Assembly: GCA_016714445.1 (NCBI GenBank)
Contig: JADJNF010000008.1
Coordinates: 1,178,001-1,242,000, forward strand
DNA: 64,000 nucleotides
Direction of reading: 5' to 3'
Origin: Saprospiraceae bacterium
Lineage (GTDB): Bacteria > Bacteroidota > Bacteroidia > Chitinophagales > Saprospiraceae
Position numbers and translations under genes: made by a program. Below are positions 28,313 through 36,337 of the stretch, in pieces (position 1 is the stretch's first letter; each line of letters opens with the position of its first letter). Below the pieces are notes generated by a model. That model searched no databases, had not been told where the DNA came from, and worked only from the letters and a program-made list of their open reading frames with translations.

Positions 28313-29215
28313 TTATACTTGTGGTAGTTTTGGTCTCACAGATTGAGCATCAGCTATTATTTTTGAGATTTGCTGTTTTTCATCACCTACCAGCACTAAC
28401 CTTGGGGCACGTACATACTCACTGCCTATGCCTTCCATTGTTTCAGCAAGTTTGATGTACTGAACCAGCTTTGAGTGAATATCCAACTCAAGAAGCGGTA
28501 AAAACCACCTGTAAATGGCCAATGCTTCATCATATCGCTTTTGTTGTACTAGTTTAAATATTACCACTGTTTCTCGAGGGAAGGCACAAACTAGTCCTGC
28601 AACCCAACCGTCAGCTCCCATTACCAGTTCTTCCATGGCAAGAGTATCTACTCCACAAAGAATTTTAAGTCTGCCGCCAAATCTGTTTTTTAATCGGGTA
28701 ACATTAGAAATATCTCTGGTAGATTCTTTAATGGCCTGGATATTGTCACATTGAGTCAATTCTTCAAACATATCCAAAGTAACTTCAGTTTTATAATCTA
28801 CCGGATTATTATAAATCATGATGGGAAGATCTGTAGAATCAGCTACTGTTTTGAAATAAGCGACACATTCACGATGATCGGGTTTATACCGCATGGGTGG
28901 GAGCATCATAAGTCCTTGTGCGCCCCATTCTTTGGCAAGATGAGCTTGTCTTATGGCCTCTTTTGTCGCTCCTTCAGCGATATTCAAAATTACGGGAATT
29001 TTACCATCGACTTTTTCAAGTGTAAATTTTACGAGATGTTCTTTTTCATTTTCTGTCAAAGTGCTGGCTTCACCCAGCGTTCCGCCCAAAATTATTCCAT
29101 GCACTCCGGCATCCATTTGAACAGAAAGATTTTTTGCATATAGATTAAGGTCCAATTTTTCTGAACTGTCAAACTTAGTTGTCAATGCCGGAAAGACGCC
29201 ACTCCAATTTATCAT
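28313..29215 (-). CDS. DHDPS/NAL-family pyrroline-4-hydroxy-2-carboxylate deaminase
   Basis: 300 residues, a full-length dihydrodipicolinate synthase/N-acetylneuraminate lyase TIM barrel. The Schiff-base lysine is in NIQAIKESTRDISN and the family GxxGE-type loop is GGTLGEASTLTE; the Tyr in IMIYNNPVDYK is also conserved. In this context it is the deaminase that converts the pyrroline carboxylate to 2-oxoglutarate semialdehyde plus ammonia. It is the first gene of the hydroxyproline operon, behind a good promoter. Confidence 0.87.
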   Translation of the reverse strand: MINWSGVFPALTTKFDSSEKLDLNLYAKNLSVQMDAGVHGIILGGTLGEASTLTENEKEHLVKFTLEKVDGKIPVILNIAEGATKEAIRQAHLAKEWGAQGLMMLPPMRYKPDHRECVAYFKTVADSTDLPIMIYNNPVDYKTEVTLDMFEELTQCDNIQAIKESTRDISNVTRLKNRFGGRLKILCGVDTLAMEELVMGADGWVAGLVCAFPRETVVIFKLVQQKRYDEALAIYRWFLPLLELDIHSKLVQYIKLAETMEGIGSEYVRAPRLVLVGDEKQQISKIIADAQSVRPKLPQV

Positions 29216-29247
29216 AAATACTTTTTTAAAGGTTAAATTTCAAACGA

Positions 29248-29278
29248 CAAATTTAAAATAAAATACCTTCTGATTCAA
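29248..29278 (-). promoter_or_regulatory. Promoter of the hydroxyproline operon
   Basis: On the minus strand, TAAATTTG (29255-29248) matches the -7 consensus TAnnTTTG, and TTG at 29278-29276 sits 20 bases upstream, as expected for the Bacteroidota primary sigma factor. The first ATG is 33 bases downstream at 29215. Confidence 0.6.
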
Positions 29279-29484
29279 TGAAGATCATTTTATTATACTC
29301 AAAATAAATTGGTTTGCGGAAATATGGTTAGACAATTCATTTATTTTAGTATAATACTTATAAAATTTTTGTCTTGATGAAGATATGTGAATCATCGTCT
29401 TTACAAAATAAATTCTCGTCGGTACATCTTACCGAAGCTATAAAATTTTTAAAAAACTTGAATCAGTATTTTCTTGAAAGTGGA

Positions 29485-30732
29485 TTAGTTATCCAAAACC
29501 ACTAATTTTCTGACAATACGGGTAGCATTGTAATCTTCAATGGACAAATAATATACGCCAGCTTTCAAACCGGATAAAACTAAATTATTTACGCCATTAT
29601 TTATAATTATATCATGGCACAAGCTTCCATTAATATTCATGATGAGCAATCTGGCTTTTTCCCGACCATCTAATGGATACCACTCCACATTAAAAGGAGT
29701 ATTATTAAATGTGGGTACCGGTGAAATATTAAAAACCTCATTTACATTAATTATCCTTTCGACTCTAACCGGAGAGTATATGTATGAGTTGTCAAAATCA
29801 ACAATTTTCATTCTGAAATAATTAAATCCTTTTTTGGGATCTTTGAAAATATGCTGATAAAAGCCTCCTGCCAGTTCTGAGCCATCAGCAGCAAGCTTCA
29901 CAAGAAATGAAAAATGTACGCCATCAATACTCGTTTCAAGCTCAAAGTGACTCGTATTTATTTCTGAAGCTGTTTTCCAGAATATGATGATATTGTTGTC
30001 ATCTAATTTATCCGTGCTGAATTCTAATAAATTAACCGGAAGTACCCTGGCAGATTCTGGCGCACCTGCATTTATCCAATCTCTAATACTATCAACATGA
30101 TCTTCCGACATTGGATCACCATCTACCAGCATTGGTCCGCCACATACATTTTTATCTGAAATCTTCTTATACAAAAGACTTTCCTTAGCTCTGTATTTTA
30201 TCAATTCCTGATCTTCACAAATAGTATTAAGCGGCTTTATAAATACAGAATTATAATTTTCAAAAGTCCAGGATTCTGAATCAACATGGCAGAGATTGCA
30301 TTTATTGATAGTTAGAATTGTTTTTATCTGGTCAAATACCGGAATACATTTTTCTGGTGCACCTATGTCAATCCAGGATTCCAAAGCCAGGAGGTCTGCA
30401 TCACTAATCATTTTATTACCTAATGGCATAGCATTTCCGCAGGATGTCGGACCTCCGTTTAATTTATCAATCAGCAGACTTTGATAGGAATTGCCAGGAA
30501 CAATAATTTCTGAACCACAAGTACTTTGAGCAATAATATTTTCATAAGTATCGTAGGTCCATAAGTTTTCATAACTTCCTTTATAATGACATTTGTTACA
30601 ATTGTTTTTATCCAAAATAAACTTTATATCATCGAAAGTATAATGCTTTTTGCCATTTACATCACATGACTGACCCGTCAATTCCATCAAGGAAATCAAC
30701 CAAAAAAAAATACATGTGATCAGATGCTTCAT
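29485..30732 (-). CDS. Secreted protein with two CxxCH haem-binding motifs and T9SS type A sorting domain
   Basis: 415 residues. A signal peptide (ending LTGQ) precedes two similar modules, each with a CxxCH motif (NNCNKCHYKGSY and NKCNLCHVDSES) and a later WIDIGAPE/WINAGAPE segment. This is the planctomycete-type cytochrome c-like domain seen in surface haem proteins. The C-terminal region (FNISPVPTFNNTPFNVEW, SGLKAGVYYLSIED, RIVRKLVVL) is a type A sorting domain. Surface electron transfer or haem display is possible; no partner is nearby. Confidence 0.8.
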   Translation of the reverse strand: MKHLITCIFFWLISLMELTGQSCDVNGKKHYTFDDIKFILDKNNCNKCHYKGSYENLWTYDTYENIIAQSTCGSEIIVPGNSYQSLLIDKLNGGPTSCGNAMPLGNKMISDADLLALESWIDIGAPEKCIPVFDQIKTILTINKCNLCHVDSESWTFENYNSVFIKPLNTICEDQELIKYRAKESLLYKKISDKNVCGGPMLVDGDPMSEDHVDSIRDWINAGAPESARVLPVNLLEFSTDKLDDNNIIIFWKTASEINTSHFELETSIDGVHFSFLVKLAADGSELAGGFYQHIFKDPKKGFNYFRMKIVDFDNSYIYSPVRVERIINVNEVFNISPVPTFNNTPFNVEWYPLDGREKARLLIMNINGSLCHDIIINNGVNNLVLSGLKAGVYYLSIEDYNATRIVRKLVVLDN

Positions 30733-30824
30733 TTATGTATTATGCCATTCAATTCTACTTTCAAAAGTACAACCAATTTTTAATAAATACTATCATCGGG
30801 AGAACCAAAATTACCTTAGGTCAC

Positions 30825-31274
30825 TTAATTTACATTTCTGAAATAAAAAAGGGGACTAAAATCCCCTTTTTCAAAATAATATTTTATTTTTTTCAATAAA
30901 TCCCTGATTTGTATCAACAACTCTTCCTGGGTAGGCCCTGCTGGAACTTCTGGTGCCGGAGGTGCGGGCGGATTGATTTTTTTATATACCTGCATTACAT
31001 AGTAAAGAATAACTGAAAGGATCAGAAAATTGATAATGCTGTTTGCCCATTTGCCATAATTTATGGCTACTTCAGGTACATCACCTTCAGCTGCTTTTAA
31101 TACTAATTTTAAGTCGCCAAAATCAATACCACCAACCAGCAATCCTAAAGGTGGCATAATAATATCTGCAGTAAATGAGGATACTATTCCACCAAAAGCA
31201 CCCGCTACAATCACTGCAATAGCCAATTCAAGAATATTGCCTTTGAAAAGAAAATTTTTTAATTCGTTCAACAT
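30825..31274 (-). CDS. mscL: Large-conductance mechanosensitive channel MscL, C-terminus apparently over-extended
   Basis: 149 residues. The first transmembrane helix (FKGNILELAIAVIVAGAFGG) and the second (NSIINFLILSVILYYVMQVY) are typical. MscL opens under membrane tension to release solutes. The C-terminus normally ends soon after a helix like LLIQIRDLLKK, but here it runs on through a terminator hairpin. The coding strand has seven A after TTG at about 30887-30893; six A would give ...LLKK and a TAA stop. A homopolymer error is the likely cause. Confidence 0.9.
   Translation of the reverse strand: MLNELKNFLFKGNILELAIAVIVAGAFGGIVSSFTADIIMPPLGLLVGGIDFGDLKLVLKAAEGDVPEVAINYGKWANSIINFLILSVILYYVMQVYKKINPPAPPAPEVPAGPTQEELLIQIRDLLKKIKYYFEKGDFSPLFYFRNVN
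30845..30871 (-). terminator. Rho-independent terminator, inside the annotated mscL frame
   Basis: AAAAAGGGGA and TCCCCTTTTT (30845-30854 and 30862-30871 on the plus strand) are exact complements around a 7-base loop, with a T-run on the minus-strand side. It ends the mscL transcript. Confidence 0.85.
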
Positions 31275-31387
31275 GTTTTTCGTTTTAAATGGTTAAAAAA
31301 ATAATTGATGATTTTATATTGACCAATTGTTCAATAAATAAAGACTAATTTTTATGATTATTTTTTGTTTGTACGTTTAATTGCCAG

Positions 31388-31422
31388 AAAAAGAGTGCCA
31401 TAAAATAATAGCACCCTTTTTT
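31388..31422 (-). terminator. Probable terminator of the aconitase gene
   Basis: On the minus strand AAAGGGTGC and GCACTCTTT pair around a short loop with one G-U pair, then a T-run, about 30 bases after the aconitase stop. Confidence 0.6.
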
Positions 31423-31449
31423 AAGTATAAGTATTTGTTCTTTCTTGGA

Positions 31450-33723
31450 TTATTTGTTCAATTCTGCTCTGATCTGATTCAATGCAGATCCCCATTTTAC
31501 CCAATCAATTTGTGCTTGGTTATAGGTATGACTTACTTCAAAATCTTCACTCGTACCATCCTTGTGTTGCAAGTGAATAGTAAGATTTTTACCCGGTTCC
31601 ATATCTTCGAAGCCAAGGATAGAAATTTGATCATCCTGTCTGATTTTATCATAATCTGCCACATTGGTGAATGTAAGTGCAAGCATACCTTGTTTCTTAA
31701 GGTTGGTCTCATGGATTCTTGCAAAAGATTTGACAACAACTGCTTTCACCCCCAAATATCTTGGTTGCATAGCCGCATGCTCCCGGGAAGAACCTTCCCC
31801 ATAATTTTCTTCCCCGAATACAATGGTTCCAATGCCTGCTTTTTGATACGCCCTTGCTGAGTCCGGTACAGGTAAATATTCTCCTGTCGTGAGGTTCAAA
31901 ACTTTATTTGTTTCATCATTAAAGGCATTGACGGCACCTATCAGCGTGTTGTTTGCAATATTCTCAAGGTGTCCTCTATACGTCAGCCATGGTCCTGCCA
32001 TAGAAATATGATCTGTAGTACATTTACCTTTAGCTTTTATCAACAATCTCATACCTTGGAGTTGTCCGGCGTCTATAGGTTCAAATGGATGTAATAATTG
32101 TAACCTGTCAGATGAAGGAGCTACTTTTACTTCTACGCTACTTCCATCTTCAGCAGGAGCTATAAATCCGGCATCTTCCACAGCGAATCCAAGAGGAGGC
32201 AATTCCATTCCAGTGGGTTCTTCCAGCATCACTTCTAGTCCATTTTCATTGACGAGTTTATCAGTGATCGGGTTGAAGTCCAGTCTCCCTGCCAAAGCGA
32301 TGGCCGTCACAATCTCAGGTGATGCTACAAAAGCATGAGTATTCGGATTCCCATCAGCTCTTTTAGAAAAATTCCGGTTAAAGGAATGTATTATTGTATT
32401 TTTTTCCTTTTTGTCTGCACCGAATCTGTCCCATTGGCCGATGCACGGACCACAAGCATTTGAAAATACAGACGCCCCTATTTTATCAAAAACATCGATA
32501 AACCCATCTCTCCCGATGGTAAATCTAACCTGTTCTGACCCGGGTGTTATGGTAAACTCTGCTTTGGTTTTTAAGTTTTTATTGAGTGCTTGCTGAGCTA
32601 CAGAAGCTGCTCTGGATATATCTTCATAGGAAGAATTGGTGCAGGAACCTATTAATCCTACTTTAACTTCCACTGGCCAGTCTTTTCCTTTATCTGCCAG
32701 CACTTCCTTCATTTTTGAAATAGGTGTAGCAAGATCAGGGGTAAATGGTCCATTGATATGTGGCTCAAGTTCAGATAAATTGATTTCTATGACCTGATCA
32801 AAATATTTTTCAGGATTAGCATAACATTCTGGGTCTGCCGTAAGCTGTTCAGCAATTCTGTCTGCCAGTTCAGCTACGTCTGCTCTGCCCGTTGATTTGA
32901 GATATCTGGACATAGAAGCATCATATCCGAAAGTAGATGTAGTAGCACCGATTTCTGCTCCCATATTACAAATGGTTCCCTTACCGGTACAGGACATCGA
33001 TTCAGCACCTTCACCAAAATATTCTACAATGGCTCCGGTTCCTCCTTTCACGGTAAGTATTCCTGCCACCTTCAATATTACATCTTTCGGCGCTGTCCAT
33101 CCTGACAATTTGCCGGTAAGTTTTACACCTATCAGTTTTGGCATTTTTAGTTCCCAGGCCATACCTGCCATCACATCTACCGCATCGGCTCCACCTACCC
33201 CTATGGCAATCATTCCGAGTCCACCTGCATTTACGGTGTGCGAATCTGTACCAATCATCATTCCTCCCGGAAATGCATAATTTTCAAGAACAACCTGATG
33301 TATAATTCCAGCACCGGGCTTCCAGAATCCGATACCATATTTATTGGAAATAGACTGAAGAAAATCAAATACTTCTGAGTTGGTATCCAAAGCACCTTTC
33401 AGATCCACTTCAGCATTGATTTTGGCTTGTATAAGGTGGTCGCAATGTACCGTACTTGGAACAGCTACTTTTGATCTTCCTGCAGTCATAAACTGTAACA
33501 GAGCCATCTGAGCTGTTGCATCCTGCATGGCTACTCTGTCTGGTGCAAAAAATACATAATCCTTACCTCTTTTAAAGTCCTGAAGATGAGAATCAGGGTG
33601 CAGGTGAGCATATAAAATTTTTTCAGAGAGAGTAAGTGGGCGACCTAAAGCGTGTCGAGCTTCTTCGACTCTGGTTGGAAAGGCATTATACGTTGCCTTT
33701 ATCATTTCTATATCAAAAGCCAT
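31450..33723 (-). CDS. acnA: Aconitate hydratase, mitochondrial-type
   Basis: 757 residues, full length. The [4Fe-4S] cysteines are visible in VGLIGSCTNSSYEDISRA and in SNACGPCIGQWDR. Other conserved segments include TIVFGEENYGEGSSREHAAM near the C-terminal swivel domain. It isomerises citrate to isocitrate in the TCA cycle. The family is the roughly 750-residue eukaryotic/bacteroidete type, so the symbol is approximate. A -7-like TAAATTTG on the minus strand at 33757-33764 is a plausible promoter. Confidence 0.95.
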   Translation of the reverse strand: MAFDIEMIKATYNAFPTRVEEARHALGRPLTLSEKILYAHLHPDSHLQDFKRGKDYVFFAPDRVAMQDATAQMALLQFMTAGRSKVAVPSTVHCDHLIQAKINAEVDLKGALDTNSEVFDFLQSISNKYGIGFWKPGAGIIHQVVLENYAFPGGMMIGTDSHTVNAGGLGMIAIGVGGADAVDVMAGMAWELKMPKLIGVKLTGKLSGWTAPKDVILKVAGILTVKGGTGAIVEYFGEGAESMSCTGKGTICNMGAEIGATTSTFGYDASMSRYLKSTGRADVAELADRIAEQLTADPECYANPEKYFDQVIEINLSELEPHINGPFTPDLATPISKMKEVLADKGKDWPVEVKVGLIGSCTNSSYEDISRAASVAQQALNKNLKTKAEFTITPGSEQVRFTIGRDGFIDVFDKIGASVFSNACGPCIGQWDRFGADKKEKNTIIHSFNRNFSKRADGNPNTHAFVASPEIVTAIALAGRLDFNPITDKLVNENGLEVMLEEPTGMELPPLGFAVEDAGFIAPAEDGSSVEVKVAPSSDRLQLLHPFEPIDAGQLQGMRLLIKAKGKCTTDHISMAGPWLTYRGHLENIANNTLIGAVNAFNDETNKVLNLTTGEYLPVPDSARAYQKAGIGTIVFGEENYGEGSSREHAAMQPRYLGVKAVVVKSFARIHETNLKKQGMLALTFTNVADYDKIRQDDQISILGFEDMEPGKNLTIHLQHKDGTSEDFEVSHTYNQAQIDWVKWGSALNQIRAELNK

Positions 33724-33901
33724 ACGGTTTATTATTTTATTAAATTATAATTGAGGCAAATTTACAGATATAAACTTTAAAAATTGAATAAGGTTAATAC
33801 AGATTTGTTTAAACCACCAAAAAATTTGTTCTTATCTATAATGTAACATTGATTTTGATGCAAATATAAATATTATAGTATTTTCGCATTTTATCAAAAC
33901 G

Positions 33902-34480
33902 ATGAGCATGTTTAATGATTATTTTAAGCTGGGAATTGATCACATTCTTGATCCAAACGGATATGATCACATATTATTTGTTACTACACTTTGTGCACTA
34001 TATCGTCCTGAACAATGGAGAAAACTGGTTATTCTGGTTACCGCTTTTACTTTAGGACATAGCCTTACTTTGGCATTGTCAGGTTTAGATATGGTCAGTG
34101 TTAATCCAGTGCTTATAGAAAGATTGATACCCATTACTATTATACTAACCGGTATTTTTAATATTTACGTCATTAGTAAAAATAATGAAAATGATAGAAA
34201 AGTGATGTTCAATTATATCATATCTCTTGGATTTGGCCTTATTCATGGGCTCGGTTTTTCCAATTATTTTAAAGCTATATTGGGCAATGAAGAAAGTATT
34301 GTCAAACCTTTATTTGCTTTTAATATTGGTGTAGAGGTAGGTCAGATCGTCATTGTGGCGCTAGTCATTGTTTTAGCTTATTTGTTACTAAATGTTTTTA
34401 GACTGCAGAAAAAATATTGGACCATCACCATTTCTCTGTTAGCAATTCTGGTGGCAGGATATTTATTAGCGCAGAGATAG
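33902..34480 (+). CDS. HupE/UreJ-family membrane protein
   Basis: 192 residues with about six hydrophobic segments. HupE/UreJ hallmarks are visible: GIDHILDPNGYDHILFVTTL with the His/Asp pair, TLGHSLTLAL and FGLIHGLGFSNYF. The family is linked to nickel transport for hydrogenase or urease, but no such genes are in the window, so metal transport is only a family-level guess. It is divergent from aconitase. Confidence 0.82.
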   Translation: MSMFNDYFKLGIDHILDPNGYDHILFVTTLCALYRPEQWRKLVILVTAFTLGHSLTLALSGLDMVSVNPVLIERLIPITIILTGIFNIYVISKNNENDRKVMFNYIISLGFGLIHGLGFSNYFKAILGNEESIVKPLFAFNIGVEVGQIVIVALVIVLAYLLLNVFRLQKKYWTITISLLAILVAGYLLAQR

Positions 34481-34716
34481 ATTTTAAATGTAGTTTAATT
34501 TGAATTCAAACATGATGATTTAAACATGATTTGATAGTGAATTATTCATCTTTATTACGAATGAGAAACTACGAACTATTTCAGTTTCTATTGTCTAAAT
34601 AATCAGTTGAAATTAAGCTAATTGCATAAAAATGAAAGATAACATAAATAAAGTACTTTAAATTTTAAGCATACTCATTAATTCTATTAGATTTGTATAA
34701 AATTATATCGAATTGT

Positions 34717-34947
34717 ATGAAGAATTTAGTTTTTGGTTTAGGTGGGCAGGAATTACTAGTGGTTTTTTGTATCTTATTTATTTTGATCATACCGTTTTAC
34801 TTTATGATCAAGATATTAATGAATAATAACTTACCTACAAACTCCAAAATTTTGTGGTTATTGGCCATTTTTATCTTATCATTTGTAGGTTTGATCGTCT
34901 TTATTTATAGTGATGATTATAAAAGAATGAAAGGAGAATACGTCTGA
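34717..34947 (+). CDS. Small membrane protein with PLDc_N-like domain
   Basis: 76 residues from the ATG at 34717; a possible TTG start at 34693 would add eight residues before MKNLVFGLGGQELLVV. Two transmembrane segments (about 10-28 and 40-60) are separated by NNNLPTNSKILWLL, and the second ends in IYSDDYKRMKGE. This matches the PLDc_N (phospholipase D N-terminal) pattern found as a stand-alone membrane protein in Bacteroidota. The role is unknown. The 236 bases upstream show no gene. Confidence 0.55.
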   Translation: MKNLVFGLGGQELLVVFCILFILIIPFYFMIKILMNNNLPTNSKILWLLAIFILSFVGLIVFIYSDDYKRMKGEYV

Positions 34948-35082
34948 TTTTAGCTGTCGATAAGGCAGAATTGTCGTTTCAAAATGATGAGATTTTTTGA
35001 TGGTTTGTTTAAAATTGTGATTTACAATCAATATTTTTTAAACCTGGTTTTAAAAATAAACACATCATTTTGTACACTATTA

Positions 35083-35844
35083 TTAAATCACATACCCAAT
35101 CTCTCTGAATCCGAAAGCCAAAACATCTTCACTTTCTACTTGGATTAAAAGTTTGCCCTGTTCATTAACACCACGGATCTTGCCGAAAATGATTGTTTCC
35201 CCATCAGTTTTAAAATTAGCTGTTTCATTTATTCTGTACATGGTGTTGATATATGTTTCTTTAAGCCACTCATGATGGCCGTATTTCATTTTCATAAAGT
35301 AAAATTCAAGTTTGGATGATAATAGTTGCCTTATTTCTGCCAAATCATGAGATTTTGATGTAATTTGACTAATAGAAACCGGATTAGGAATTTCAGATGG
35401 GAAATGCTGTTCATTGACGTTTAAACCGATACCAATTACGGTCGCCTTGATATCCGTGCCTCTTAGTATATTTTGTACCAATATCCCTGCTATTTTTTTA
35501 TCATCTACATAAATGTCATTTGGCCATTTTATTTTTACGTTATCACAATACATCCCCACTACATCTCTGACGGCAAGCCCACTGATGATATTTAGTATAA
35601 ATTGATCTATAGCTTTGAGTGGTTTGGGATAGAAAATATATGAAATGAGTAGATTTTTCCCATCAGAACTATACCAAAACCTGCCAATTTGTCCGCGACC
35701 GGCTGACTGATAGGCAGTATATACACAAGTTCCTTCAGGTGGATTGGTTTTTGATAATAAATTCATAGCAAAAAGGTTGGTAGAATCAATTTCAGGAAGA
35801 TATATACTGTTTATGCCTGTAAAAAGGGCTTCAGTTATGTTCAT
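35083..35844 (-). CDS. birA: Biotin--[acetyl-CoA carboxylase] ligase
   Basis: 253 residues, the short catalytic form without the N-terminal DNA-binding domain. The biotin/ATP loop is GRGQIGRFWYSSDGKNLL and the lysine-containing motif KIKWPNDIYVDDKKIAGIL. A small C-terminal SH3-like domain follows (LLIQVESEDVLAFGFRE). It attaches biotin to the carboxyl carrier protein. It is divergent from rsfS, sharing a 52-base intergenic region. Confidence 0.93.
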   Translation of the reverse strand: MNITEALFTGINSIYLPEIDSTNLFAMNLLSKTNPPEGTCVYTAYQSAGRGQIGRFWYSSDGKNLLISYIFYPKPLKAIDQFILNIISGLAVRDVVGMYCDNVKIKWPNDIYVDDKKIAGILVQNILRGTDIKATVIGIGLNVNEQHFPSEIPNPVSISQITSKSHDLAEIRQLLSSKLEFYFMKMKYGHHEWLKETYINTMYRINETANFKTDGETIIFGKIRGVNEQGKLLIQVESEDVLAFGFREIGYVI

Positions 35845-35859
35845 GCATTTCGTTTTTTA

Positions 35860-35867
35860 TATCTTTG
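35860..35867 (+). promoter_or_regulatory. -7 box for the rsfS-ftsH unit
   Basis: TATCTTTG is an exact match to TAnnTTTG, 30 bases before the rsfS start. The -33 TTG is not clear at the usual distance. Confidence 0.5.
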
Positions 35868-35896
35868 CGGTGTAATATTAATTTAAAATACAAATA

Positions 35897-36283
35897 TTGA
35901 AAAAAAAATCAGTTGTTAAATCCATTCCGATAAAAGATAATTCAATGAATTATCTCATCATTGATGCAATTCAGGATATTAAAGGAAAGAATATTGTTCA
36001 GTTGGACTTGCGATCATTGGACGATGCCCCGGCAGACTTTTTTATCATATGTGAAGGAGACTCTTCAACACAAGTTAAAGCTATCTCAGAGAATATAGGG
36101 AGAAAAATAAAGGAGAAAATAGGGTTGCATCCCAATCATACTGAAGGTATGGAAGGGGCAAAATGGATCCTTGTGGACTATTTTGACACTGTAGTACATG
36201 TTTTTTACCCGGAAACCAGAGCTTTTTATGAAATAGAAGAACTCTGGGGCGATGCTCAAATCACGCAGTATGAAAATATATAA
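35897..36283 (+). CDS. rsfS: Ribosomal silencing factor RsfS
   Basis: 128 residues. RsfS binds ribosomal protein uL14 and blocks subunit joining under starvation. The conserved core is visible: KGKNIVQLDLRSLDDAPADF, FIICEGDSSTQVKAISENI, then GAKWILVDYFDTVVHVF and YEIEELWGDA. The start is TTG at 35897; an ATG at 35945 would remove part of the first conserved helix region. It is followed by ftsH, a common Bacteroidota arrangement. Confidence 0.92.
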   Translation: MKKKSVVKSIPIKDNSMNYLIIDAIQDIKGKNIVQLDLRSLDDAPADFFIICEGDSSTQVKAISENIGRKIKEKIGLHPNHTEGMEGAKWILVDYFDTVVHVFYPETRAFYEIEELWGDAQITQYENI

Positions 36284-36337
36284 CATCCTGCAACTACTTT
36301 ACGCTTAAAATGTTATACACAATTGTAAAATCACTAA

